64,000 nucleotides of DNA from Siderastrea siderea (lineage: Eukaryota > Cnidaria > Anthozoa > Scleractinia > Rhizangiidae). Below are positions 23,246 through 36,798 of the stretch, one piece after another (the stretch's first letter is position 1; every line of letters starts with the position of its first letter). The translations under genes and the position numbers were made by a program. The stretch spans positions 31,917,601 through 31,981,600 of the forward strand of contig OZ034969.1 in NCBI GenBank assembly GCA_964030785.1, written 5' to 3'. The notes under the pieces are model-generated. The model did not search any database and was not told where the DNA came from. It saw only the letters and a program-made list of their open reading frames with translations.

Positions 23246-24928
23246 TAATTTGTTAGATCGATGACGACTGTTTCTCTTAGATCATTGTTGTTGTCTTAGA
23301 CTAAGAATTTCTGGGCCTCAGGGGCCAGTTGTTTAGAGCAGAGTTAAGCGAAGCCAAGATAAGCATCAATTTTTAATTAACTTTTAATCCGCAACGACGT
23401 GGATTCGACGTTCCAGCTTATTTTTACTAAACAATTTCACTTAACAAACTACTTCTTCTTGACAAGAGGATCAGAAACGTTGGACAACACTTAACTGAGG
23501 ATTAGCGTTAAATCAGCTTTGAAACAACCATGCAGCCGCAGGTTTGTCTTTGGTCTAATTTCACATCATGCAGAAAAAAGATACATTCCTTGTCTTTCGC
23601 TTCAACTATATTTCCAAAGGTGAAATAATCAGCCTATTTGCTGTGATAGAAATATATAAGCTTATAGGGACGAGCCATCTTTATTTAAAAAAGTGGACTG
23701 CGAAGCTCCACGTTTTAAAGTTTATTATTGCATATTTTACAAATTAAGAATTTTAGATCATCAGAAATCTTACTGTGCTTTGCTTTAACCTTATTTACTC
23801 CTTTGCAACGACGTTTTAGGGCCTATAACTGATCGTGCAACGCTACCGTTCAAAAGAAATGAATAAAACGCTAGGTGTTACCATATTGTAGCATAGGATA
23901 CGATTGTTTGTAATCTAGAATAACTGAAAGGCCTTAAGTTGGATCTAACTTGAAAATTTTTTTCACTTCCTAGCGCCCCTTGAGAGAAGCGGAAGCTTTA
24001 ACCAATCAATTTGACCTACATGCGGTTTAGCTCTCGCTTTAGCACTTCCAATTTTTTCGGCTAACAAGACAAAACTAATAAAAATGAACAAACAAACTTA
24101 CCTATGCTGCAATAAGGTTACGCAGAAAATCTGAACTCATTTCTTAATACCTGTGACTAATGTAACTTTATCGGAATGTTTTTCTCTCGCTGACGTAAAA
24201 CTGAAGTGATATCGATTTCCAGGTCTTCTTATGATGAAAAATTGAACCAGGTTCATCAGTCTTGAACAGGTTTTCTGGATGAGAGAAGTCGTTTCTAAAA
24301 CCACGACGCTGGCATAAAACTTTTGATCGAAGGAACGAAAGCACGAAAAAAAATATTTCCTTTCGATGGTGAAGTTGTAGGATTAGCCGCTGTATGTAGA
24401 TCGATTTTTATGCTGCATTTTTTTCCACGTAACGAAGAGAACAAAAAACTGAAGTCCATTCGTATGTGCCTTTAAAATGTTGGAAGAGCTGCTGTGTTCC
24501 TCGCATCTCGACCGTATGTTTCAAGATTGTACCAGGAACAGACGTTTTACCTAGAATGCACCGCGATACTAGAAACGTCAAGTTTTTCTCCTCGTCAACT
24601 TTTTTGCAGTCAATTCGTGAGCTTTCCCGCCAAATTCGACCGCACGTGAAACATTTTCAAGATGCGCGGGACGGAAGGTCTCCTTTCTTCAAAGAGTGAA
24701 ATAAGTGGGTCTTAGGTGGGTTTTAGAGAGAAAGATTCCTCTAGGACCAGACAAGGACATCATAGACAACAAAGGACAAAATTGTAAATTTTATTCCAGT
24801 TTATGAACTGTAAGCAATAAATTTTCGTTCTTTGTAGCGTCAACATCTTCTTCGGGGGCTCTCTTGGAAACTTCAGAAATGAAAAACAACTTAATCTAAT
24901 TACGTTCTCCAAGTTGATGAAAATTTAA

Positions 24929-24959
<31 letters not shown>

Positions 24960-27302
24960 AAACAACTGTATAAAAATACCCATTAAAAGATTCATTTATG
25001 AACTGGAAGTGCAAATACAAAGAAAAAAATCTTGGAACAAGTGATTCTTATAAAATCTGGTCAACTCATCCAAGATTCGAGCAGTCTAAAGACGGGTTTG
25101 CCAAGATCGCAAATTCTCGAAACCCCTTGCCTGAATATATTATTTACGAAGAATAAAAAGAATTCGCTTTAAAGTATTCACAAATATGAAATAGAATACT
25201 TACAGTCATTATGTCGTGGTCTCTTTACTTCAGTTACTGCGGACTCTGCAGAATACAAAGTGTGATGACGCATTACAAAATTACTGCCTACGACATGAGC
25301 TTAAATAGACGACCAGTTTTTGTTGTTTTTCAAGCTCACTCAAAATGACAATTAGACGAAATATCAAACAGAAAACAACAACAAAGCAAGGTACCTCGAA
25401 TATCTTGTTGAGTTTCGTCGGCTTGACGTTTTCTTTTCCGTGATTCTGCAGAGGGAAGGAGCACAACGCATTACAAAATACTGGCTGCGCCATAAGGAAA
25501 CAATTAGTGTTGCAATTTCACTCAAAGTGGTCAAGAATTATACGAAACATAAAACAGGAAGGATACAACAAAAAGTCACAGCATCTCCTAAGATGATGTT
25601 TCAATTGTTTTTTTCCAATAAATAAATGAATTCGTGTAAAAGCACACCTGAAGGTAAAAGACTTACCCATTTCTCTCTGTGTGATACGCAACTATCCCGC
25701 CTCTGAACAACAGCAAGACCCTTAGTTTTCGTGGGAGGTTCGCCAATGCCCATCAACATGCTGAAAAAGACCCCATTGGTTGAAAAAGTGCTTGAGTGAC
25801 AGTTGAAACAATCAGACGTTCTGATTGGTCAATTCATTTCACGGAATTATTGTGTGGAACAATGCGAACCTATGTGTTAGTATGTTTTTCATTTCGTTTT
25901 CTTTTCTCTGTTGTTTATTTTCTTTCATTTTTGTTTTCGAAGCGAAAATTATTTTATAGGAGAGCTGTTTTCTTGGTAGTACGGCCGGGTGTGGCATCCT
26001 TTAACCATTTCCTCACTTAGTTAGGAATTTACGTGGTGACGTAACAACTAAATCTCTAAACAACTCTGAGGTTTTTGCTCTTTCTTTCCTTTTCCTTGGT
26101 TCCGTAAATAATTCTATCGACATATGGCTCTATCAATTCCAAGCTCGCTCATCCCCCCTTCCCCGAGCATTTGTCGGGCATTTTCTTACTTTTCCTTCCG
26201 AAGGGTGGGGCATTTGCTAAAACAGGTGAGCCCGGGGGTGGGGCATTGTCAAAGCAACGTTATATTTCGGATTTTAAAAGTCGTACACAGCGCCGGTTGT
26301 TCATTTTAAATTTCGTGATTACCCTCAATATAAAAATACAAAAAGTGAGTTTATAAACGTCGTTTTGGTCGATCCCACACTTTTCAAGTGAACCGGAACC
26401 TACCCCCACACTCACGCCTAGATGTTGCCTCGTTGCCAGGTCCTGACATTGTAATTATTAGCGGAGCCAGCGCGCTAGAGCGTCAGCGGAGCTCCATTGC
26501 TAAGGAAATTAACCTATCAAGCCAAGAAATTTTGGTAGTGACTTAATAGTCACGTGACCGTACGTACGTCCGTCCGTCCGTCCGTCCGTTTGCACCACAG
26601 GGTTACCACAGGGTTACACTGGATATAACCCTGTGTTGAATCGCGTGTGTTTTTGGCGCGAAATCGCATGTTGACCCGCGTTGTAGCAAAACAAGCAAAG
26701 ACAACAAAAGTCAAAAACAAATTTGTTAACGGAAAAAAGTTCAAAAGAATACTCAGTTGTCTTTTTGGTGAGAGGGGAAAAGTTTAATTTAGGCGAAAAA
26801 AATTAGGCGATAAAGTTCAGACGAAAAGTTCAACCAAGCGGCAACACAATTATGATTGACCCCCAATAAACAAAGAGATCGTCAGTTGTCTCTTCGCTCA
26901 TTTACTGTTAATGAAAAGTGCAATAAAACCTAGCAGTATCATCTCGTATATCTTTCTTTCAGATGATTGATATTCTATAAGTCCGTGGCCGTGAAATAAA
27001 GGGGATCTGAATATAGGGTTTTTCAATCTTGCATTGCCATCTATTTTTCGCGTCATTTCTGCCGACCCACCTCACTGCTGTCACATTCTTTATGCCAAAC
27101 GCGCCTGGAACCGAACTAATGAACAACTCGTTTTATATCGATATACGTTAATACCTTTAGAGGTGTCTTACTCTGAGAAAGATTGGCAAATACTCTTTTA
27201 CGGCTGCTGCTTCCTGCGATGATGCCGCTATAATATTAGTACGCTAATCAGTGAAAAGCCGCGCACCTAGCCTGAGAAAACAGCCGACGGCTCGCGAGGT
27301 CG
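23246..27302. other. Non-coding stretch with small repeats
   Basis: No coding gene supported. I see a TA microsatellite at about 24927-24957; an imperfect direct duplication of about 135 bases (25250-25385 and 25446-25575, both containing CGCATTACAAAAT); a GTCC microsatellite at about 26563-26588; and a C/G-rich fragment at 26150-26250 related to the MITE at 4343. The plus-strand frame at 24466-24699 shows no known domain. Confidence 0.4.
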
Positions 27303-27519
27303 CCACTTGAGCCGTCGCAAAACGACGTCTGAGTAACGAGCGCACAAATTCCATACTGATGACGCGTCATTACCCAGATCTAGGTAGTGCTTCCGATTGG
27401 TTGAAACGCGAGGGAATTTCGTTTCAACCAATCAGAAGCACTGCCTAGAGGGTAATGCACGTCATCAGTATGGAATTTCTGTGCTTGTCACTCAGACATC
27501 GTTTTGCGAGGCCTCAAGT
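27303..27519. mobile_element. Foldback element (~217 bp)
   Basis: Arms 27303-27410 and 27420-27519 are imperfect inverted copies; shared blocks include CGTTTTGCGA, CCATACTGATGACG, GGGTAATG and CCAATC.GAAGCACT. The centre is TTGGTTGAAACG...CGTTTCAACCAA. No convincing target-site duplication was found. Confidence 0.65.
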
Positions 27520-30500
27520 CTCCAAATAATAATTATCATGTCTGATATTCGTATGACAAAGTTTTGAATTTTAGTTATAATGGTTTCATTTCACCAAAAT
27601 TTCTTGCAATATAAGCTTATTGATTTTGGTGAACATTCAGTGTTTGTCATTTTTTTTTATATTCCCCCAGTAGCAGGAAACAGAAGTGACGTTTTGACGT
27701 AAGAAATTGCCCCCAAAGCGGAGAATTTACTTCATTTAGAAGGCAGCCCTAGTTTAATGCTTCGTTATTTGATGGGTGAGGATGTGGGCCGCTTTCTACT
27801 AAAAGTACTCTGCATCCCGCCCGTCAAAATTAGCGTATGAAGGAACCCAGGCGTATCCCACTCTCGCCAAAGTAGTATTTTCACCCCTCCATAAAAATTT
27901 CTCACAACCCAACACCCCTCCATTTTATCCCCCATTTGACATCGTGCCAACTTATTTCGGATGCTTAATCAGGAGATGACGTGTGTAGCCGTACAGGGCT
28001 TTTTCCGGATCAGCCCGTGTAAACGACTCCGCCCTTCGCCACCTTAGAATAGGACTGCCTGAGTGCCGCTGTAGTGTGCTATCATAGATTCGTGTATAGC
28101 GCGCTTCCTAGTTTTCTTGACGTGCAGGATACAAATGAGTAAAGTTGCCGATATCACGGACTTCCCTATAGTAACCGATTTGTCATTCTCACCCATCTTG
28201 CAATTTTTGCCCGTTTTCTCCGTTGCGTCGTTGAAGACAGGATACCAATGGATTACAGCTTGCTTCATCCCTTATATCTTTAAGAGTGGTTTGGTTTTTG
28301 TACGAGACTTGTGTTTGCGAAATATCAGAAGTGGCAAAAAAAAAAAACACCATTGTCAGCCCCCTACTAAATACTAGCAGAAGTGATTCACCAATTATAA
28401 CGTAACCAGCAGGAAAATCCATGAGTGAGCCCATAATTCCGCAATGACAACCAGCAAGTGAAGCAGCTCACTCGTTCCGCAGAACCAATCATCGCTTTGA
28501 TTCACGCGCACCCACCTGGCCTAAACACGACTGTTACAAAATCAGAATGAGCAACTACATGCAAGTTTATCTTTGTTCTCATAAACAGTCCACGAAAACT
28601 ACATACAAATGATGATAAAAATACGTGTCTCCTTTCCAAACGCTAGCTGATTTCGGTACCCTCTTGAGACAACCTCGTTTCCAGGGTCTGTCTCTCTTCG
28701 CTGCTCCCGACAACAAGACAACAGATCCTAGCAACGACATTAAGAGAGTTCTTTGTATTTTAAACCTTTCCTGCTCACTCTGTCTACAAAAGCAACCTAA
28801 CTGAGCTTCACTATAAGGTAATTTATCGACTATTTTATTTCTCTATGATAACATATTTATTTTCTCTTTTAATTTCCGTAATCTATAATTCACATCAACG
28901 TTCATTTAACACTTTCCCTCCTGTAAAAAAGCTATACCCCACGTTTAAGGGGTGCATGTAGCAGAAATCAAGAACACTGTAGAACTCTTCCTATAAACAA
29001 CTATATCGACTAATGCTAGCCATCGAATAGTCAAATCCTAGATAGCACTTTATCACTATAGTACACTTCATACGTCCTATTTTTGATTTTAACTTGTTAT
29101 CGAAAACGTCAGTAAAATAAAACACTGAAATAACAAGGACCGAAAAAATGGAACTCCCTACCAACCGTTATGAAAGCAGCTACAAGCTTTTTTGTTTTCA
29201 AACGTCTTATGAAAACATTTGTAAAAGACAAGCAAAATTAATTGAACTCATAAGTAGTCTTCGTAACATCTATTTCTACTAACAACGCCTTTTATGCATA
29301 TATTACTTCAAAATAATTCAAAATGTCTGTGAGGAGACGTCGATCATACTATAAGCTCTTAACCTTCTTGGAGATCTCCTCGCCACTATTATACTTATAT
29401 TACAAATACTATATCAATGCACTGTAATTTCCCTTTTGTAATCACTTCATTGTTATTATTATCATTATTATTATTATTAGTCTATAATTTTGAATTGGTG
29501 TGTACTTGTATTGTATTCTACCTTCTAATGTAATTGCTATGTGGTGAAATAAATAAAAAACAAAACAAAAAACAACATGTCTGTGTTCGTAGTGATCTCC
29601 TTACAGTTAAAACAATAAATACTTTCAATTTGGGAAATTAATTTTTTTTATCTTTAAAACTAGAAACAACCTTCCACTTTCTTGGCAATGTTTCTTGAAT
29701 TCTTCGTAACTAGCCCCAGCTGACATTTTCACGTACTCCAGATTTTCCAAAATACACGAATTGCTTGCTTCGCTAACAGCGAAGTTGTAAATCAGCAGAA
29801 CCTTTCACAGAATGAATTACCCACACATCTTCTGTGGAAACAGAACAATATAGAGTTTTAACCACTTCAGCTCCAATAGTGAACGGCATCTCAATTACTA
29901 CTTGATCAAACCTATAGGTGATGACAATAAAGGAAATGATCATCAAAAACAAGATATCTTGATTTTGATGCACATTCTCCCAACTAGTACCATAAAAAAT
30001 GTGTGAAGAACAGAGAGGAAAAAATGCAAGCTCATTATAGGCCTCAAATGGTGGAAATACAACTTTTTGTATTCCTTTTCCAAATACCTGCAAACAATTT
30101 GTAGAAGAATCTCATTCACCGCCTTTTCCCTGACAATGCATATTTTGTCAACCATTTTATTCAAAAACTACGCAATTAAACAAATAATAAAACGATTTCT
30201 GGTGTTTCATTTTTTCCAGAGAAACGTAATTACAAGTTTTGGATAACAACAAAAGAGAGCTCCAAATTATGAATACCCAATTACCAGAAGAAAATCGCTA
30301 AAAAGTATTAAAAATGCACTTCAGAACCTATATATTATACTCCACATTTGTATGTCTCTTTCCTGACAACACATGGTTCACAAAAAACTCACCTGCACTC
30401 AATTCAGGAATAAGAAATTCTTCATAAATGCATGGCCAAATGTTATAGTCATGTCAATGACAAGGAGGCATTCCCCACTGACACATCACAAATTCTAAGG

Positions 30501-33128
30501 CCTGTGCTGTCCCATTTCTTCAAGACTTGTATCTCTCCATTCACTTTCTTATTTTTCCTAAACCTTATAAACAAATTAATTAATTAATTAATTAAATAAC
30601 TCATTGAACCAAATGTTGTACACAAGCATATAAGAAAATTACCAGTTTTTTTTGCCTTTGAAGTGTATCTTTTGAAATCAAAACTTGCGGCATTTAAGCC
30701 ACAATAGTCGTAATCATCTCATTTCTCCTCACAATATCACAACTTTATCAAACATACAGGTGATGAGAATGAAGAAAATGATCATCAAAGATAACATATC
30801 TTGATTTCGATGCACATTTTCCCAACTAGTACCATAAGAAATGTATGAAAATTATCCAGTTTGATTACATAAATTATTTATGTGAAAAGGTGAGAAATAT
30901 TATTATAAAAGCTGGTGTCACAAGATCTGTTTCTTGTTTCAGAAGTGCAGTAAGTTATAACAGCATAGTGTATGAAGGATAAAGGCACATGATGTGGAAG
31001 TTAGTACACTGCACTTTTGATTAGAAAATCATGGGGTTGGTAGCTCTGCATGACAGTTGTGTTGTTTAAGACCAGGAACTTTATCACATGTTGTCTCTCA
31101 GCTAACCATTACAGAACCCTAACAAACTGCTGAGATACCCTGGAATGGTCTAGCATCGCATCCAAGAGGAGTAGTGAGTTGATCTTAAGCAATATCAACA
31201 GGTACAATGTCCCTACTTTCAAGCATTTCGTCACTCAAATCAAAACACTGAAAACAGATTTTTAAAACACCAAAATCCATGAAGTAATTACTTTCACTAA
31301 TTTAACATGTTAATTAGTTAACAAGTGCATTTAAAACAAACTTAGCGGGATACATTACATTTTCTCTACTTCCATTCTGATTGTAATATCTTGTACATAT
31401 TGTAATTCAAAATCTTGGAAGAAAGCAACCCTGCAAATACAATATACAACCTGTATTGAAATCGACTATAATACAAAGAAGTTGTACCCATACTTCCATC
31501 TAAACGATTTTAATTCATAACCTTTAACAGATCTACTCCAAGAGCAAAGATCAATACTGAACAAATCTGTGAATGAGAATATGACATTATGTGTCTTTCT
31601 GGTGTTTTAGTTTCTCTTGCAAATCCTTTAGTTTGTTAGGCACTTCCTGCAAATCCTTTAGTTTGTCAATCCTTTAGTTTATTTGTCACTTTGTCACTTT
31701 CAAAGTACGGTTCAAGGCTTTCACTTCATCTGTTTTGTGTATTCCAGAAAATTTACTTCACTTAATTACAAAACAGTCTATTACCTTATTAGTATTTTAC
31801 GTTTTTCAAATGAAATAAATTTAGTATCTGTTCTGTTCTTTTCCAAATAGCATCTCTGAAACTTTTGCCTCTTGAAAGCAAAATAATATGGCAGCCATTT
31901 GTTTTCTTGGTAACCAGCATTCTTGGCAATCATGTATCTCTCTCAGTTTATGACAGCTACATCAAGCAAGTCATCTGAATAAGTGTGCACAAAACCAGAT
32001 CACCCCCCCCCCTCCTTCCGTCTGTCCCCTTATAAACATATAAGAGGACAAGGTTCATGTTTCTTGACTTTTGAATGAAATGCTTATTAGGCGAGGCCTC
32101 TGATATACATGCAGGGATCCATATTAGGAGTCGTCAGGTCGCCCGAGACGACTACAAAGTCCTACAGACGAGTATCAAAAATCACACACTCATCCGCAGG
32201 ACGAATAAGTTTTAAGGAGCGAATTTTTTTCTTCAATTTCTCACTAGTTAGTTTACCTGTGTTTTGAATGTCCACCAGCCATTTGGTTATTCTGTACTGT
32301 CAAATTCGTTTCGTTGCAATATAAGACATCTTATGCGGTACTCTCAGAAGTAAAATGTTTGCAGTCTCAATTTTTTGTTCTCAATTGCTGAAGTACAGAA
32401 GGGCTGCAGCAATATGCAAACACGAAGACTCTTGCTCTTTGGCCGCACGTGAATTGTGGCACATTGGTGATGCCGATAAGGTTATAGTGGATGATCAAGA
32501 GGAAGAGGAGGAAGAGAGTGATGCAGGTTGAGGCTTGGATGTCGTTGCAAGGGAGAGGATTTAGATGACAATGACAGTGGTGTTAAGGATGCAACTGACA
32601 TGGACAATGACGTTGAAGAATGCCAAATTGAAAGTTTGATCAAGAAGTACTCATAATTTAAACGTGGAAAATCAAATGTTAAACAGTGAACATTTGACAT
32701 GCAAAGTAGGTCTATCTTTTAAGTGGTTGAAATTGTAAAATGAAAGTGTTGATGGAAGCCTTACTGCAATGCTGCTGCAGTAACAGTGAGAATAAAATCC
32801 AATCTGTCCACTTACTTGTCGTTAACTGCATCTAAATTATTACGCAGTTTGAACGGGCAACTAAAATTTTGTCAGGTCAACTATCTTTTCTGACATACTT
32901 GCCCGGCAGACGAGTTTGAAAAAAAGCTAATAGGGATCCCTGTACATGTAAGAGCTGCTCTTTTCAAAATGAATGAACAAACAAACAAGCCAACATATGA
33001 AATATTAAACAAACCCAATGAACCAACAAAATCAACCAGCCTCTCTTTGTTAATTTGTAAAGGCAAACTTTACGTAGCTCCAGTTCATGCTGCTTTGGTT
33101 AAAACTTGTGTAAAGCAAATATGTCACA
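27520..33128. other. Non-coding stretch, possible gene fragments
   Basis: No gene that I can name. Three things are visible. At 29440-29570 there is an ATT microsatellite followed by a tail ending AAATAAATAAAAAAC, which could be a retrotransposon or transcript 3' end. A ~114-base direct duplication lies at 29893-30006 and 30733-30846; both copies are open in the same minus-strand frame. A 46-codon minus-strand frame at 29773-29911 follows a possible splice acceptor but matches nothing I know. An AATT run lies at 30573-30595. Confidence 0.35.
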
Positions 33129-33371
33129 TGTGGTTCCAGAAAATATCCATATCCACCCCATGGAAGGTTATCGTGTACTTCCACGGTGTATCGATACCCC
33201 CCACCCCCCACAGAAGCAATTTCTCTTATGACCCCCCACTCCTCTGGAAATTCCAATTTAGCTTCATACAGTGTACATTGCTTTACATTTTTGGGCTTTT
33301 GAGACCCCACCCTCCCTGAAAATTCCAATCCCTTCTCTGGGGAGAGTATGGATATTTTCTGGAACTACACA
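33129..33371. mobile_element. MITE with TGTGGTTCCAGAAAATATCC ends, copy 1
   Basis: Inverted ends TGTGGTTCCAGAAAATATCC at the left and GGATATTTTCTGGAACTACA at the right enclose about 200 bases rich in CCCCCAC and TGGAAATTCC. The paired open frames on both strands (32969-33319 and 33050-33328) cross its border and are by-products. Copies of the same family are at 33410-34671 and 56340-56532. Confidence 0.7.
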
Positions 33372-33409
33372 TTGGAGATTCTGAGACGGTGAGGGCACAA
33401 AAACCAAAA

Positions 33410-34671
33410 TGTGTGGTTCCAAAAATATCCATACCCCTACCACGGAGGGAATTTCACTTAGGACCCCCTCCTCCCCGGATTTTCCATTTTTTGAAGTAAG
33501 CTATAACCCCCCCCCCCCACCCCTCCGGATTTTCCACAGTTTGTCAAACACCCGCCAACCCCTCTGGAAAATTTCGTTCAAGAAGGGAGAGTGTTAAAAA
33601 TGAGGCAAGTGATCCAAATTTAAATGAAGCCGTTCCGATTATCGTAGGACGCGTTTATACTGTTTATTAGCATTTAAAATAATAACGTGCATAGTCATAA
33701 CTTACTCATAACATATTATCTTACCAATACCAACTGTTCTTAACAGATGTACTAGGTATCTGTAAAATTACCTTGACAAAAGCATGTAAAACGTTCGTTT
33801 TAATTGAAGAATTCGCTTGAAATGTCGCAGTGTTGCTGATAAACGTTACTTCAACATGAACGCGATCATGAACAAAGAAAACAAACAAACAAAACTAAGG
33901 GGAAATGATCAAAATAGAAAGAATAACGAATATTGAGTTCTCTAAAGTCGTTACACTGCATACCAGCCCTCAGTTAAGAGCCCGTTACTTGAAGGTGCAA
34001 GAGTAGCAAGAAAGCCGTAAACGCATTTGGCGACACTTGTACTTTGCAATATAAAATATTCTCATTGCTGAGCTTAGCAAAACACGACTTTTACGAGTCA
34101 ATGAGATCGCGCTTCGCTTGCCAGTTACCACATAGGGAAGTTAAAAAAGGATGGACTGATTGTTCATAAAAAACGCTTATAATTAATGTCAATCGTGAAG
34201 GTAAGCTTAAAATTTAGGTTGTTTGGATGATGCAGACATTTCATCGAAGAATCATCGTCTTGATAACTAAATGAAACCACTCCTGGTACGCGTTGCTGTC
34301 TTCTCGAAGACTGGTAACGAGTAATGGCAGCTACTTCTTCGCAACGACGATGTTTATCTCGTTTCCGCCCCAATATAGCATTCAAAAGCGCCTTTAGGAG
34401 AAAGAATACCTGTTTTACATTTAATAAAAGTGTTTATTTAGCAGTTAAACTAATTTAATTCCACAATAAAGATCTACAAATTCGGTAAGTAGTAATTTTC
34501 GAACTTTATCTGCAGCTTACATCAGAATGAATCGAAGTTGACCCTCTGGAAACTAATTTATCCGTTCAACCCCCCACTCCTCTGGATTTTCCTAGGCTTT
34601 TGACCCCCCACCCCTCCGGAATTTCCAATTCCCTCCGTGGTGGGGGTATGGATATTTTCTGGAACCACACA
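33410..34671. mobile_element. Same MITE family, ends 1.26 kb apart (interrupted or longer copy)
   Basis: A left end TGTGTGGTTCC.AAAATATCC at 33410 and a matching inverted right end GGATATTTTCTGGAACCACA finishing at 34671, each followed inward by the same CTCCGTGG and CCCC(A)CCCCTCCGGA blocks. The interior of about 1 kb (33600-34560) is unlike the short copies. Either an insertion split one MITE, or this is a longer relative. A minus-strand frame inside (34164-34385) has a protein-like look but no domain I recognise. Confidence 0.5.
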
Positions 34672-36185
34672 ATTTTTAAAGCAAAATATGAAGCTAAACT
34701 TGAATTTGTTGACAGATGCTGTTCAAACCAAAAAGCCCCCTATGGGATTAGGCGGTTATGGATATTTGCTGAAACAAAACATTTGATTAACTAAGTTATT
34801 GACGCAATAATCCAGCAGTGAATCTAATTCACTTTTTTAATACTTTTTCAGAATGTTGGACTACAAGGGATTTCAGTATCAGTACTGTAACTCCACTCAC
34901 CTGTAATTGTATAAGGATAATAATTCCATCCTTTTTCTTCTACATAAAAAATTTTTGAAATGTAAGGACGCATCCATCCTAGAACACAGCTGAAGACGTA
35001 AAAAACACAGTTAAAGCTCTTTTTTCACAACCCCTACACTGTCAAATAGAGCTTCAAAATAAATGTTAACCAACAATTTTTGCTTATCAAAGCATAATTG
35101 AAAAAGAATTTATCAAGGACTAGTCGTGACTACCTGTCCAGTTTCAATTCTTTCAAATTGGTAGAATACAGAGAACACAATTATGTTTTACACAAACTGT
35201 ACCTTGCTAAATCAACCCTTTTCTCTGTAAACTGTCCTCTCCCAAACTGTTCATTTTCAGATGCTTCATTTTTTACCACATGGACTCCCTCGCCTTGTTC
35301 ACTTTAATCATGACTATGCTTGCTTATCATATACAGCTGCCCTATATGATAATGGTTAAAAATATTAACACAATAATTTATTATTCACATGCATCATAAA
35401 TATTCTTGTTTTCAAAGGGAATTTAAGTAACAAACTTGGTTACCATTTGTTGACTTTTTTGTTTGATACAAATCTACCTGCCAAATGCTTATCTTTTCAC
35501 TGTACATTTATTGCTTCTCTAACATGATGACCCCTCTAAGAAAGGTTGCTGAAGAGGAGAGTGGCGGTGAGGACACATATAAACAAATGAATTAAGACTA
35601 CATGAATTGATCTAGTGGTTAGAAAGGGGTACTTATTGGAAGGAGGGCGCTAAATCAAATCATTACAGTAACAATGATACATCTGGAAGACACAATAACA
35701 TTTTCAGCTCTCTTGCTGGGTGGAGAGAGAAGCAACTATAATGTAAACAGCCCCTCCCCTACTTTCTCCTATGCAGATCTATCTGATGCTTTTTTGGTAA
35801 AGCCTGCTAGCAATTCTACACAGGACATTAATAGGATGGTAACAGGACCGTGTCATAATAACACAATAATACTATTTCTATTATACAAATTTCATAGTGC
35901 AACATCCTCCTAATGTTCCACGTAAGGATCTTATAGAACCACAATCATCAGGATGCTACTTAGGATCCTATAGGATTAGGATCATCAGGAGCAACTTTGC
36001 ATCAAAATTAACATCCACCATGACAAAGTTTCTTTTTTAACGTATGACGTTAGCAGTTACACCTAGCCTTAAGTTTTATGCAACTCAGCTGAGGATCCTA
36101 CTATGGAATTGACCTCATCATGATCTTACTAAGGATCATATCCTAAATAGGATCCTTACAGGATGTCATAGGCTTTGTTCACTAT
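34672..36185. other. Unassigned spacer with a GGATC-rich patch
   Basis: No gene recognised. At 35915-36170 there is an unusual cluster of GGATC/GATCC motifs (AGGATCCTATAGGATTAGGA and relatives), some in opposite orientation. Confidence 0.4.
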
Positions 36186-36301
36186 AAAAGTTTTGAGGAG
36201 GCTTACATATCAACTTAGATACAGAATCAAAAATTCCACCATTAAAAGTTTTGAGGAGGCTTACATCTCAACTTAGATACAGAATCAAAAATTCCACCAT
36301 T
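36186..36301. repeat. 58-bp tandem duplication
   Basis: Two adjacent 58-base copies starting AAAAGTTTTGAGGAGGCTTA (36186-36243 and 36244-36301) differ at one base. They lie about 500 bases downstream of the stop codon of the Helentron gene and could belong to its 3' terminal region, although the end of the element is not established. Confidence 0.9.
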
Positions 36302-36798
36302 AAAAGAGAGATAAAATACGTTGAAATTAATAGCAAGACACTGAAATCAAAGAAATTCACTGACATTTGTTACTTACCTCCTCAAAACACACCACTCGAC
36401 AGTGGGCAAACACCTGCCCACATCCCAGTACCTCTTAAAGCACACCAACATTTACACTGAAATAAGTGAACAAACCATAATTGTTACTTTTCTCTTACCA
36501 TGCACATTTACTTTAAGTATGTTAATCAATGCAGTTCACAAATGCACTACAGTAAACATTTTGCCACCATTGAACTTCTTTGACATCATATATAATACAG
36601 TTAAATCTCCCTGTGCAACCAATAATATTATTACTATCACAAACCAAATAGAAGTTAACAAAACTTAAACAAACCATTAACCTTACAACTTATAAAGTCA
36701 CTTATAAAGTCAAATAATGATTTCTCAGCTTCTTCATGTCTTCAACATCTTATTCAATCTTTCCCTATTAAAAACTTTAATTCATAAATTCCTCTCCA

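Noticed and set aside
24927..24957. TA microsatellite, and the ATT runs at 29450 and 60330, as regulatory signals
   Set aside because: Simple repeats common in AT-rich genomes; nothing links them to a function.
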